From Zingiber officinale (taxonomy: Eukaryota; Streptophyta; Magnoliopsida; Zingiberales; Zingiberaceae), in contig NC_055990.1 of the NCBI RefSeq assembly GCF_018446385.1, positions 25,505,891 to 25,569,890 of the forward strand: a stretch of DNA of 64,000 bases, in the 5' to 3' direction. The notes beneath the pieces were generated by a model. It saw only the letters and a list, made by a program, of their open reading frames with translations, had not been told where the DNA came from and ran no database searches. A program made the translations under genes and the position numbers. This document shows positions 13,714 to 26,900 of this stretch, piece by piece (the stretch's first letter is position 1; each line of letters starts with the position of its first letter).

Positions 13714-16700
13714 TCATTTCTCCGTGATCAAATCGTGCAAGCATGGGGGAGATAGTGGTGGGACTGCAATGTCCATGGTGCCACCAGAGATATCCATGAT
13801 CTTCCTTGCAGTCACTTGTGATTTTGATCGCCCGTGGACCAAATCTGGGTGTGCATCAGGTTTCCTTTGAGGAATCTTGGTTGTCGAGTTGAGTTTGAGT
13901 TTGGGAGATGCATGAGCAGATGCTATTGCAGAGCTCAAAACACCATTTTCCCTCAGAGATTGGATAATGGCCTTCAAACATATAAATGAAACACAGAGAC
14001 CATGAGGAAAAACTCAGAAACCAGGCAGATATCGATTAGGGATTTTGGTTTTGAACACCATAGCGAATACGGAATGTAGACACTTACCATCGGTGCATAT
14101 ATGCGTGTCAAGATACCCTTCCTGAGGAGCTTCAGATTTAGCTGTTTGTCAGTCCATACAACATGTTCATTGTACCTAGAAGAAAAATAAACATCAAACA
14201 CAAAAAAATAAATAAAAGACTTAAAGATTTCCAACAAAGTCTGTAGGTACAATGAGCATCCTTTAGAAACTTCATTTGAAAGCTCAGAAACTTACCAACG
14301 CAACATTTCTTCTTCAGTGGCAGTTGAAGCAATGATGAAAGCCTGTAATGAAAACAGGAAGGTTGCACTGTTATTTAATTTGGCAAAAACTTGTACAGAC
14401 AAATAAAGCAGCTGCTGAGCTTTTATGCAAGCATAAATCACTAGTAATATTCACTCTTAAATCACTTAGGTTAACAAGAATTCCTTTATCTTTACTCTAC
14501 TACGCCTGACACTTCATTTCCAATTGATTCAACTTATATAATTATAAACCTAATTATCATTTTCATCATGTCATCTTAACCTATTTTCTCTTATTTTATC
14601 ATCTTGTCCAACAATTTACAGTGCATGAATCACAATTTCAAGAATTCCTCACATAAGCTTAGTATTTTAATCCCTAGTAATATACCAGTTTGAATATTCT
14701 TTCTGGAGCTATCCAACGCCTTGATATGCAATCTTCACAAGTTAACTTCTAATATAAATGTATAAATGGCATACAGTTATCCCACAAAACCTCTTTAGTC
14801 ACCTTCATTTTAGTTACCAAATTCTTGTTTGATATTCTTATTGTAGCAAAAGTTTATTACGCGCTCCTCACAACCCATCCCAAGTTATGTGAAGAGAGGT
14901 AAATCACAGGGTCATCTTATAGCCGACCGCCAAATGGCTAAAGGGTGAGAGAAGTTTTTCTTCGAGGGCATGTGCCCGCCGAGAATTGATCCCTGTTCCA
15001 TTGTAGCAATGTGTCACCCTCTAGCCAACTGGCCACCCCGTGAGGACTATTTCATATTCTTATTGAATCATTCTTCCATAATATCTAAAATTATCAGATT
15101 TTTGAATAAAAATCTAATATATAGGAAATGCATGTTCCTCCATTTCAATCACCATTTTTATAAATATGGTTTGGTGTGAAGTACTGAAGCCCATGGTACA
15201 GACCAAAAAGTAATTTACAAGGATATACACATTATGGTTATTATAACCTGTTGGTTGACAACAGATATAAAATACATAAATAAAAAACTCAACCTATAAG
15301 TGAGCTGTGTATAGATAAATGAAGTAGTGGCAAATGATCTTGAAAAAATAAGCATTCTTCGCCAATCAAAAAGGAAAACAAACTGCAAAGTAATTTCTTG
15401 CAATGTTAAGCACTTACCGCTCTATCAAAATCTAACATGAAGCACCTCTTGACATCCTCCTTGGTTGGCTTACAGCCACACCGATCTCGTCGGGATGTCA
15501 AATCGGAGAACTTTGAATATGTGTAATGCAGTACAGCAGCCTCCTCTAACTTGATCTCACTACAGGGAAAGGGATCTTATGAGGGCTGTTGTTTGGATTG
15601 CCACAAAAGAAAATAAAGTACCAAAAAATGTTGTCACTAAAGGCTAGGATATTAGGGGGAAAATTATGGTCCATCATCTGATCTAAACATACGCAACTGC
15701 AAAAGCAGAGCATTGTCCAAACATATGCAAGGAAACATCTTACTTTGGAGATTTCATGTAGTTGTGCCATCTATGTGCACCATTTGGCCGAAGATTGTCT
15801 TGAATTCGTGCAGCTGATTTCCCATTTCCATATGTAAGGAAGTAATTGGGATTACCACGTGTGGCCTCTTTATACATACCAAAGTAAATCTCTTTTGGTA
15901 GATGATCGTAATTCTTTTTGAACAAAGATACCTGTGGAGAAAGAACATGATATGAGGTTTAGTCTATAAGCTAGGGAAATTGTTTAATAAGTATAGACTG
16001 ATATTGGAATACAAACTGTAATATTTATGCTCACTGGTTTAAAAGAATAAGGAAAACACAATGAGTCATATACCTCGCTGAAAGGATCTTTGATTTCATC
16101 CCTCTCAACACTGCTCTCCTGGATCCAAAAACATCTATCATAGGTGCAATAAAACATCATGTTCTTCTACAAGTACAAAAGCTTACATACATAATTTGGA
16201 AAGATAACCATGTCAACATCGGCAGGAACATCAGAAAGCAACTGAGTTAAAGAGTATTCCTTTGCACCTGCTGGATGCATTAACTCATCTGTGTCAAGAT
16301 GAATGATCCAGTCCATACCATCATCCTTCACCAAAAGAAATCAAGTTATTGCTTAGAAAGGAGCAAATTTAGTTATCTATATAATTCCAAGTAGTCCATG
16401 CTTCCTAAAAGATAATTGTTAGACAAACACAATAAATATTGTTGACACATCAAAATATTTAATTGCTTCTCATGCACTTTTGCAGAATGTTGAAATGCAA
16501 CAAAAGCTCCCATACCCGTGCCATGACTATTGCCATCTCCATGTTGAGTGATTGCTTGACAAAGAGTTCATAATTACAAGGCTTGTAAAAGAAGCCCGCT
16601 AACCAAGTCTCATTCCATATTCGGCTGTAGAATGAAGGTAAATGAAGTCTATTCAACATTTTACCGTGCATTGAAAAATCATGCGAAGCAAACATTTTTA

Positions 16701-18271
16701 TAAGAAACAAAAGGAAGTCATTAATCTTTCTATTAGGTGTGTGAAATTCAAGAAAAAACATAATCCATCAAAAAATGTCAAGAATCTCTGATGGAAGTAC
16801 TTTCATATTTAAAACACATCTAAGTGGACATCATTTAATCATGTACCTAAAGAATGAAGGTGACTTTTATTAGTCTCTCATGCCCCTTGGTCCCAACACC
16901 ACCAAAGGTCAGATTAACAGAGGAAAAAAACTCTAGAAGAAAAAAAACTTCCTACTATTGAATATTGCAGATGAGTTTCTTTCACATTTAATTTGACACT
17001 AAACTTTTAGGTAAAAAATTCATTGATGTATATTTCATTATGCTACAATTGGAGTTTTCCATCGCAAAAAGATGTAATGTGTAATGTTATGCAAGCTATG
17101 TAGAGGTTCAATAGATAAGAAAGAACAATCTGCTTCATTTCACCTTAGATGTCTAAAAGTCACACAGCTCATGAAGTCTAAAAGTCACTAATGGAGCTAT
17201 TCATTTTAGCATTTCTAGCTTCAGACATTATGTGAAATGGATCTGTAATACTTCACTCAAAAGAATAGTCAATAGTGAGTTCTAATTGATTTTGTGCTTC
17301 TTCAAGAATAAAGAACTTAAGAAGACCGTAATGAGTAAACTGACCTTTTTGCCTGCTTCTCCTCAAGTTCTTTAGTTCTGTATATGACTTTTACACCCTG
17401 CCAAAATACAAATCCAAATAATAGAATCGAAGAGTCTTGCAGTACTTGAATTAACTAGAGAATAGATAAGAATATTCATCTTATGATCCCCCCAAAAAAG
17501 ACTGGTTAACTTACAGGTATAGATTCAAGAACAGCTGAAACATGAGGCTTCGCAGCCTTCCCTTCAACAAACAGAAAAAATTGTGACACACCGATGACCT
17601 TGTGATAAAATAACCAAGGTATAATCTGCTCTAAACCGGCTGAGGTGCTTGTTGTTATGCATATCTGAAGAATGATAAGAAAAGCTAAACTTTTCAGTCA
17701 ATTAACAAATCAGTGAAGGCCAACAAAACGAAGCCATTCTCCTTCTTCAAATATTTATCTAGTAGATCTTCGTCCATGATTAAGGTATCCCATGGCACAA
17801 CGACAGAATCACAAATGAAACAACATGATCACCGATGAACCTCTCCAAATCCCTACCGAGATCTGGATTCCAGTTTGCTTCGCACATACAAAGTTAAAAC
17901 TCACCCCAAGAACCATTCAGAAACGCGCAAGATCTCACCTTCGGCTTCAGATCCTTGTCGAAATCGAACTTCCAGCCGCGGTAGTAAGGGAAGGAAGGCG
18001 AGGAATTAGAGCTGAGGATGTCCGCGCAGTCCGAGGAGAAGCGCGCAACTACGGAAGGTGTGGACGAACCTGACGAACTTCGGGGGCTGTTGTCCGTCCC
18101 CGGGAACCCGTGGGCGTCGGCCACGAGCCACCGCGACGCGGGATCATCTACGCCGCCGCGCCACTGGAGGACGAAAGCCAAGGCGGCAAGCGTCATGGGG
18201 AGCGCCGTGAGGAATAGAAGAAGGCGGGAGGGGAAGGCCTGGTGCCGGTGAACCGCGTCGAGGCCCGCCAT
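13714..18271 (-). CDS. KOBITO1/ELD1/ABI8-like glycosyltransferase-like membrane protein
   Basis: Eleven exons on the minus strand: 18271-17939, 17664-17515, 17397-17345, 16624-16516, 16325-16191, 16118-16074, 15931-15744, 15559-15418, 14342-14296, 14175-14088, 13971-13714. All borders are GT-AG and phases agree, giving 515 residues (Arabidopsis KOB1, as I recall, about 530). Seen: a short cytoplasmic start, one membrane segment near residues 15-37 ([19 protein letters not shown]), then the catalytic-like region with [17 protein letters not shown], a DTD motif ([10 protein letters not shown]) near 226-228, [20 protein letters not shown], and [14 protein letters not shown]. The DXD-like motif and fold resemble GT-A/GT92-type enzymes. 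In Arabidopsis this protein is needed for cell elongation, cellulose deposition and sugar/ABA responses. The first donor was set at aag|gtgaga because it restores phase; a later GT would not. Confidence 0.9.
14844..15053 (-). mobile_element. SINE (tRNA-derived, Au-like) in an intron of the KOBITO1-like gene
   Basis: A 210 bp insertion bounded by a perfect 12 bp direct repeat, atattcttattg, at 14832-14843 and 15054-15065. Read on the minus strand it starts near GGGGTGGCCAGTTGGCTAGAGG, which holds an A-box match (TGGCCAGTTGG), then GGGATCAATTCTCGGCGGG as a weak B box. There is no coding capacity. This is what a tRNA-derived plant SINE with target-site duplication looks like; it resembles the Au family as I recall it. 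It sits in the intron between exons 8 and 9, in the same orientation as the gene. Confidence 0.85.
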
Positions 18272-18610
18272 TGGGCCGATCGAATCAAAGAGGAGGAAGA
18301 TTTGGAAGGCGAAATGGAGAATAATTATATATAAACGGCGACAGCAATTATTGCATTGTAGTAAACCGCCGGAGGATTTTATAACATCGCCGGCGGCAAT
18401 AACCGCAGATGGCAATAGGTAACGAATAGATTGACGACAAACAGTGATTCCAGAAATTTTAGGGTTAAATAGTCAAGTCGTTGTTTGTTGAAAATTTTTC
18501 TCTCTCCGGACTTTTTCCAAAATAATTAGAATTTTTGGTGGAAGGACGTAATAATAATAATAAATAAATAAATAATTAATTAATGAGCGATTTTTTTATT
18601 GGAATCATTG
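18272..18610. other. Promoter/upstream region of the KOBITO1-like gene
   Basis: The first ~150 bp upstream of the ATG (on the minus strand) contain a tatataattattc-like stretch near 18320-18335 that could serve as a TATA region. The rest is unremarkable, ending with a taa/ata simple repeat near 18548-18575. Confidence 0.35.
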
Positions 18611-19740
18611 AAATAAAGATAAATTATCCTAAAATCTTTAATCATAAATTAAATTTTCTCTTTGGTCCTTATGTTAGAAAAACTTTATTCCTATAATAAT
18701 TTTTTTTTACTTCTAACTCCCTAATGCATATCGATTTATCTAATTATCCTTATTTTTTTTAGTATAAAAAATATGAAATGAAATATAATTCCTCCATCCA
18801 CATCAGTATCCTCATCCAAAATCTAAAATTTAGGATAAAAGAACTACTTTATTAAATTTAGATATTCATTTTTCATCACATGATACATCAGTTTCCCTAT
18901 AATTTACCATATATTTATTTTTTATTATTTTTTTCTCTTTCCTTCATATTTTTTATTATTAGATGGAGGAAAGAGATAAAGGAGAGAGAAATTTTTTATT
19001 ATTAGAGGAAGGGGAGAGAAATTTTTTATTATTAAAGGGAGGAGAGAGAAATAGTATTTTAATGTTTAGGGAATGGATTCCATTCCTTAAATTTAAAGAA
19101 CTATTATTCATAAAATGTATATTTAGGGAATGAGTAGGGTACTTAATGTGGATGCTTTTTTAATGCAAAATGTAAAATTTAAGGTAAAAGTTTAGTTTAG
19201 GGTAATTGATGTGGATGCTCTTATGTGGAGCATATGTAAACTAAAATACAATATATTTTTTTTATCAAATTGAGCACAATTTTTTTTACATGACCAATTA
19301 ATTGATGCACTCGATTCTAGTTAAATAGTACTTTGTTTAGTAGGAATTATATCATTATTTTTAGACCAAAATCCCTCGTTATTTTTTATAGGTAAAAAGA
19401 CGTCTAAAATAAGGTATAATTTCTTCCAAATTCAGTATCATTTAATTAGAATCGAGTATATCAATCAATTGATCATGCGAAAAAAGAATTGTACTCAATT
19501 TGATAGAAAATATATTAAATTCTAGTTAAAATATATTGAATTTAGGAGAAATTATACTTCATTTTAGACTTTTTGTACCTAAAAAAATTGAAAACCATTA
19601 AGTCAATCGATGTGCATTAAGGAGTTGAAGTAAAAAAAATTACATGTAGGAAGTAAGAATAATTTTTTTCTAACGCAGAAACTAAGGAGAAAGTTAAGTT
19701 TACATATAGGGAGTTTAGAACAATTTACCCTTAAAATAAC
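18611..19740. mobile_element. Long foldback (inverted-repeat) element, split by a nested MITE
   Basis: The left arm (18611-18797 and 19225-19378) is the inverted complement of the right arm (19380-19740). Examples: ctaatgcatatcgattta near 18722 pairs with aatcgatgtgcattaagg near 19605; atcaaattgagcacaatt near 19265 pairs with gtactcaatttgat near 19490; cactcgattctag pairs with agaatcgagta. The arms meet almost without a loop near 19378. The total without the insert is about 700 bp. No transposase is present, so it is non-autonomous; the terminal sequence with tctaacgcag/tatgttagaaa recalls long-TIR Mutator-type MITEs, but that is a guess. Confidence 0.75.
18798..19224. mobile_element. MITE nested in the left arm of the foldback element
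   Basis: It begins cctccatccacatcagtatcct and ends gggtaattgatgtggatgctctt; the reverse complement of the end (gagcatccacatcaatta) matches the start, so it has ~20 bp terminal inverted repeats. The foldback arm continues on both sides, which shows an insertion. Inside, about 18941-19060, a ttttttattatta...ggagagagaaa unit is repeated three times. No coding capacity. Superfamily not resolved; I could not fix the target-site duplication. Confidence 0.65.
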
Positions 19741-20809
19741 TTTTTTTTTTATTTTGTCTTATCCTAAGCAAGTATATATATGTTTTTTCAAAACTATCTT
19801 TAGTTTAGACACTATTGTAGTAATATACAAATTTACATGCTATAAAATTATAACAGTTATAATCTAGTAACTATTATATAATTATAATAGTTATAATTTC
19901 ATGATTGCTATGATATAAATATTTTAATTACATAATATTTAACCGTTATAATAAATTGATACCGAGTAGAATATAGATTATTCTGGAGCATGAAGTTTTA
20001 GAGGGATTACGAGAAATAAGAGAGAAATAAGGAATTAGAAGTAGTCCAAGCTAAGTTTAAAAATATTCTCAAGAAAATAAGAATGGAAATAGAAGAATAA
20101 AAGAGATACAACTGTAACATGACTTAAGCGAAACTAAATGATTCAATATCAAAATAACTTATCTTAAATATTATCTAAATATAAGTTTATATAGCTCTCA
20201 AAACTCTCAAAATATCTAAACAAAAAAAAAAAAAAGTCAACTAGTCTTAGTCTATAAGATTTAGGATAAATTAACTAACAAGACTTAGTTCCCTAAGATT
20301 TAGGACAAAATTCAATATAATTAAGGAAAAAAAAGTAAACTAAATTTAATTAACAGATAACTAATTAAAAAATTTTCAAAAGATGCAAATATGAATACTT
20401 TGGATACCCTCTTGCATCCCAGAGTTGAAGAGAACTTGCCCTTGAGTTTAAGGTAGGTGTATCCAGCTCCACAATACGATGACTTACGTGTTTCACATTT
20501 AAACATCAAAAGTTTTTAAATGAATAGAAAGTCGTAACATGTAGACATTATTATTAATCTTTTATAGTATCTCGCAATGCCCAATCTTTCGATCTTTGAG
20601 CTTGTTGTATTCACCAATAGTGAAACGGTCACGAGTCACCAATGTCAAAAAGAACATGACATTGATGCTGATCTGCCTTGATCTTATACGTGGTGTTGTT
20701 TTCTTGAATTGCCTACTTAACCTACTCATGAATGACTTGAAGATGCTCAGTCATCTTCTCAGCCTTGGGGTTAGCTTATTCTGGATGCAAAATAGGGACT
20801 AAATCCAGT
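19741..20809. other. AT-rich intergenic region
   Basis: No gene seen. Open frames here are short and without recognisable domains. It lies between the foldback element and the Ty3/gypsy remnant and may include unrecognised, decayed parts of the latter. Confidence 0.4.
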
Positions 20810-22950
20810 ATCTCGGATGGGCTTCGTCCATAAACAACCTCAAAAGGAATCAAACCAGTGGTCATGTTCTTTGATCTGTTGTATGTGAATTCTACTTGAG
20901 GTAAAATCATATCTCATTGCTTCAGTTTGATTCTTGTGAGACATCTCAGAAATTTTCTAAGCTCTAGTTCACTACCTCAGTTAAACCATCCGTTTGAGGT
21001 GATAGGTGCTGTTGAAGTTCAGCTTCGTACTTAGCTTTCCCCATAAAGTCTTCCAAAATTGATTGACAAAATTAGTATCACGATTTGAAGTAATAGTTTG
21101 AGGAATATCATGTAAATGAACAATTTCTTTGAAGAAGAGGGTGACAATCTGAACAACATCCATGATTTTTCTACATGCCACAAAGTGAGCCATCTTGGAG
21201 AATCGATCCACCACAACTAGAATAGAATCTGTGGTTCGTTGGGTGTGGGGTAAACCTAATACGAAATTCATGCCGACCTCACACCAAGGGACCTTGGGAA
21301 TTGGTAAGGGAGTATACAAACAAGCATTGGTGAGGGTTCCCTTAGATTGCTGACAAACAAAACAACAGTTCACGAAATGAGCTACATTACTGGTTAGCTT
21401 GGGCCAATAAAAGTCGGAAGAGATGAGGGCTAATATCTTATCTCGGTTGAAGTGTCCTTTGTTATACAATTTATTGATAATGTGATGCATTAAGGAACAG
21501 TCTGGAATACATAATCATAGTCCATGAAATACATAATCATTGTGCAGAATAAAATTATTGGGAAGCTCATTAGTTACCTCCTGGAATATCTTGCCAAAGG
21601 AGGGATCATCATCAACATACATATCTAATAAAGTTCCAATGGCGGCAACCCTAATGCTTATGGTAGTAAGCAAGGAAGAACGACGACTTAGAGCATCTGC
21701 AATACGATTAAGACTCCCGGATTGATACTTTAGCATGAAGATGAACTCTTGTAAGTAGTTTACTCACTTGGTGCGTCAACTACTCAACTTTGTGTTGTCC
21801 ATTGATGTACTTTAAAGCCTCATGATCAGTGAACAAGATAAACTCCTTCTGCATGAATAATGATGTCAATGCTTCAAGGAGTGCACAATAACATAGAATT
21901 ATAGGTCATAGGTAGAGTAATTTTTCTTAGCACCGGATAATTTCTCACTGTAGTAGGGCATCCTAATTGACTTAGAACACTACCAATGTTAATGCTAGAT
22001 GCATCATAATTTACTTCAAATAGTTTGTCAAAATCTGGAAGTGCTAGAACGACTGCTTCAGTTATCTTTTGTTTCACCAGTTGAAAACTAATCGTAGCTA
22101 CTTCAATCCACTTGAACTCACGCCCCTTGAGATATTCAATGATAGGAGCAATCAAGACAATGAAATTTTGGATGAATTGATGGTAGAAAGAGGTCAATCC
22201 ATGAAAACTTCGGATGTCATGAATGGTTTCTAGCTATGGTCACTCTAAGATTATGTCTATCTTTGATGGATATGCACGAACATCATTAATAGACACTATA
22301 AATCCAAGAAACGAAACTGAGGTCATGAAGAAAAAACACTTCCTGTTGTTAACAAACAAGTGTTCCACCTTTAGTTTCTCAAAAATAGTTCGGAGGTGAT
22401 CAAGGTGCAAAGCCCGTGTCGGACTATAAATGAGAATGTTGTCAAAGTATACAACTACGAATCTTTCCATGAAAGGTTGCAAAACCTGATGCATGAATCT
22501 CATGAATGTGTTGGGTGCAGTTGACAGTTCGAAATGCATGACCATCCACTCATATAACCTATGTTGTGTCTTGAAGGAGGTCTTCCTTTCATCTCTAGGG
22601 TTGATTCGAATTTGGTGGTATCCACTCCTAAAATTGATCTTGGAGAAGATCTTAAAACTAAAAAGTTAATCCAACATGTCATCTAAGCGAGGAATCAAAA
22701 ATCTATACTTCACCGTGATTTTGTTGATGACTCTATTATCAACACACATGCACCATGAATCATCTTTCTTTGGCACTAGTAAGGTAGAGACTGCACATGG
22801 ACTCATACTCTCATGAATATAGTCTCGTCTCAATAGCTCTACAACTTGTTATTATAATTATTTGGCATCCTTAGGGCTAAGACGGTATGCTGGCTAATTA
22901 AGCAAGCTTAACCCTGGAACAAGGTCAATCTGGTGGGAATGTCTCTTATA
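20810..22950 (-). mobile_element. Ty3/gypsy retrotransposon pol remnant (broken)
   Basis: On the minus strand, parts of a pol region are recognisable in Ty3/gypsy order. A reverse transcriptase part (about 22240-22800, with APNTFMRFMHQVLQPF and YSPTRALHLDHL), an RNase H part (about 21700-22200, with LPDFDKLFEVNYDAS) and an integrase part (about 20960-21490, with a His-Cys zinc region and DRFSKMAHFVAC) are visible. RT, RNase H, then integrase is the gypsy order. The element is clearly broken many times over and old. I could not find its LTRs. Confidence 0.85.
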
Positions 22951-23960
22951 GGGGAAGTCCCAGAGGAAGCTCTTCGTGTTAATATTAGCCCTTAGAGCCA
23001 ATTGTGAGATGATTGACAAGGAAACTTTTGTATCATATTCATTAATAAAAGACAATGATTATTACTTTTACTTCAGATCTATGTCAGATAAATAAGTATA
23101 ATAATGTCATAAGATAGTAGATTCTAGTTTTTAGCGTATCAATTGGTTGAATTAACAATGGAAGGCTGTAGATATGTATAGACACTATTCTTAACTATTC
23201 CTAGTCAAGAATTAATATACAAGAATAATATTAATGTGTTGAGACTTGCATGTAGGTCAACTGATGACTTAATCTCACAAGTCATGGATATAAGATATCA
23301 AATTTATGCATAGGTATATATTAAAGAATATGTACTGAATTGACCCACCATAGAACTGATGACTTAGTAACTATTGGTATGAATAGTCCTTAGACCTGAA
23401 GTAACTACAGTTCCCTGCATAGGAAGTTGTGTGCTTTAGTATCGGCAAACGTCACCTATAACAAGGTGAACTATAAAGCCGATCACTGATTATGTAATAA
23501 GTTATGTGGAGGGATATGAGGATGTAGATGAGATATATCCCTTCCATATGACGGAAATAATATTTGTGGATCCCTTGATTAAGTAGAACTACTAAAATGT
23601 ATGGTCATGTTCAAATAAGTCAATATGAGATATTGAACTGATTTAGTTAAATAAGTCTACTTGGAGATCAAAAAACACAACAATTGATAAGAGAATGACA
23701 CGGTCTATATCTCATTAATCAATCTAGATATCGAGAATATAAGGACCAAGCATGCAATAAAATAGACACAGAAAGGTTAGATCAGATCTTGACATTCTTG
23801 TCACTTGGGTAGTAATGATGCATTGCTAGATATCACTTATTGCTTATGTATCTAAAATTTTATATTAGATACATTGTCAATATTACAAGAACCTATTGGA
23901 TTACATACAAAGAATATGTTAATTTGAAGATATATTTATTTTTAGTTTGACTAAAATATG
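22951..23960 (+). mobile_element. Old copia-type element remnant, left part
   Basis: Non-coding sequence with phrases such as gaatagtccttagacctgaag, ggcaaacgtcacctataaca and cccttccatatgacggaa, which I recall from the non-coding 3' region of plant copia elements. It runs into the left target-site copy of the gag-only element (atatg, 23956-23960) and resumes after 27766, so it was the landing site. Identification is by memory of the repeat style, not by domains. Left limit uncertain. Confidence 0.45.
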
Positions 23961-26900
23961 TGTAAATACCCTATGATAGTTTTGATGTGATCAACCAAGT
24001 AAAGTTATGTCTTGTTGGTATTGAACTCATGTGTCTAAGTGTGCAGGAACTTAGGAGCACAGAAGTCAAACGAAAGATGTAGCTAGCGAGAAGAACGACA
24101 CGAGAGAGAGCTGACAGGTTCAGTGCGTCCGAGATACGAGATGCTATGGAAGAGTACGCAGTCGGACGAGAAGGAGACACACGACGTTTCTGAGGGACGA
24201 GAAGCCAGAGTGGAAGTTTGTTCAAAGGACAGAAGTTGGGTTCGGGTGAGGCCTACTCCGGATGGCTGAGATCACCCAAGTGGAGCCGGAGATGAAGTGG
24301 AAGACCGGGAGCCAAACAAGCAAAGCCGAAGCTGAAGAACCCGGACCAAATAGCTAACATGATGTTAACTTGGGTTCGGGCGCCCGGAGCAAGTTTTTAT
24401 CCGGAACGCGTTTTGATGTGACGGGGATAAAAGTTTATCCCCTCCTAGGCCCCTGGAACCCTTCCAGGCGCCCCGACCAGCACTATAAATACAACCCTGG
24501 TCCTAGATGATCAGAATAATACTTGTAATTCATTTCTTTTCAATCTTATGATGTAACTGAGTGCTTTAATTATTGTAAAGAGACTTCTTCACCTGAATGA
24601 GAGTTTAGTGCACTTTCATCTTCCTTAGATTAACAATCTCCCCAGTTGTAACCAAATAAATTTCGTTGTGCCTCTTCCTTTCTTTAATTAGTCTTTTATT
24701 TTTTTATGCAAATGTTAGATTTATTAAAGATATAAAAATTTGAGGAAGGCTCGTTTTTATTTACAGGGTCATTCCCCCCCTCTAGCCGACCGCGAAGGAT
24801 CTAACAAGTGGTATTAGAGCGGGTTCGCTTCAGGAGGGCTGACCACCGAACGAAGCACACGAGATGGCCAGACCGAGCATCAATCCACCAAAGTTTGAGG
24901 GGGAATTTGTGAGCTGGAAGAAAAAGATGGAGGTATTTTTTAAAACAGTTTTTGAATTATTAATAATTATAAAATATAGTTTTGTAGCTCCAAAAGACAA
25001 AAAAGAATATCAATGGATGAAGAATGAGCAAACTGACTTTGTGACAAATAGCAAAGCAGAGTTCCATCTGCTGAGTGTCTCACTACCACAAGAAGTCAAC
25101 CGGATCGGAGCTTACGAGTCAACCAAGAAGCTCTAGAAGAAATTCCTGGAACTACACGAAGAGACCTCAGAGGCTAAACTAGCGAGATAGGACCTACTCC
25201 GAAACTAGATCAGCAACCTCCAGTTAGAAGAAGGTGAAACCGTCGCACACCTCTACTCAAGAATCAAGAAGCTTATCACCGGACTCACGAATCTTGGAGA
25301 AAAGGTAACTAACTGAGATTCGCTAAGGTACGCACTTAATGCATTTCCTAAGACTCCGGAATGGTCGACCTTAGTATATGCATATTTCATCTCTAAGGAT
25401 TTAGATGTAAGCACTTTAGAAGAACTTTTTTTAACTTTTGAAATTCATGAGTCGAGATGTGCAAGTTTAATGAAAGAATCAAGGCAAAATATTGCTTTAA
25501 AAGCTAAAACAAACGAACCATATTCCGAGACATTACTTGACGATGATGAAACGACGTTAATGGTAAGAAAATTAAGAAAATTATTTAAATCTAATAAATT
25601 TAATCAAGTGCAGAGTACAAAAAGAAAAAGAAAAGTAAAATGCTACCACTGCAATGAAGAAGGGCATGTCAAAAATAACTACCCAAAATTGAAGAGCAAA
25701 GACAAGGACAAGGAAAAGAACAAGAAATCAACCCGGTCTAAGTATAATGTAAAGACGATGTGGGGTGACACATCATCTGAATCGGAGATAGAAGCCCTCG
25801 TCGTACTTGCACTAGTAGCAAGTCACCAAGAAGACGAAGCAAGCTCATCCAAAATGAGCATCGGGAGCATTGATGAAGGGGAGCGACATAGGAAGAAAGC
25901 AACACTTCAGGGGGAGATTCAGATTGCGAGATCGATAAGGTAAGTCAGCTACAGACTCTTCCTCCTGACAAGTTATTTCAATTCGTAAAAATATTATCAA
26001 AAAACTACTGTAAGTTAGAAAAAAGAAAGAAAGAGCTAAAATCAATCTTAGCTATATCTTGTCGATTAGAAGATTTCAATAAAATAAAACTAGAAATTAA
26101 AAATTGAAAAAGGAAATAGAAAATTTGAAAAGTCATGCATGCTCAACTTTTATTCTGTCTAATTTTAGAAATTATTCAGGACTTAACTAGTATCTCAAAT
26201 ACCATAAGGGCCAAATTAGGAAAATATCCCAAAAATACATTCCCCCAAAAAATTTTATTAACCATGTAGCAAGAAACCTATTTTGGATTTCAAAATCATA
26301 CTTAGATTAATTATTTTTTTTACTTTCAGAAAGTTAAATATTTAATTTTTTAAAAGACTTTATCTAGAAAGTGGTTGTTACTTCAATATCCAAAAAGGCA
26401 TAGTGTCTTGCCATAACGTGGAAGCCAATTATTGAAATAAATATTTAATTGACTAACTGGTAAGCAATTAGTTGTTATAAAAATACTTTTTCAAATTTTT
26501 TTTAGAAATGATTTAGTAGTTAATTTTTCGAGAAAAAAAAACTTTATTTGTAAAAATATTAAATTTTTTCTAAATGTTAAATTTTTTATGATAATTTCAA
26601 CTTTATATTATTTGACTTATATATGTTAAAATTTTTTAATTTACATTGATAAATCCAAACTTAAACTTTAATTTTTCCCTTAGACTTTTGTATTAGACCT
26701 TTGAAGTAATGTCTTTAAAGGTACTCTATTTTTTATGTGATTAAAAGGGGGAGTGGTAAAGATTAAGTTTAGGGGGAGGATAGTACAATTTTTTTAAAAA
26801 AATTTGTGCTTGCAAATTTATTTTTACTTTCAAAATTTGAACTGTTATTTTATTTGTGGTTTACCCTAGCTTAACTTGGGGTTTGCTCACATCAAAAAGT

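Noticed and set aside
17905-18271. A longer first exon for the KOBITO1-like gene ending at 17905
   Set aside because: It leaves the wrong phase for exon 2; the donor at 17938 restores the frame and gives the family sequence [12 protein letters not shown].
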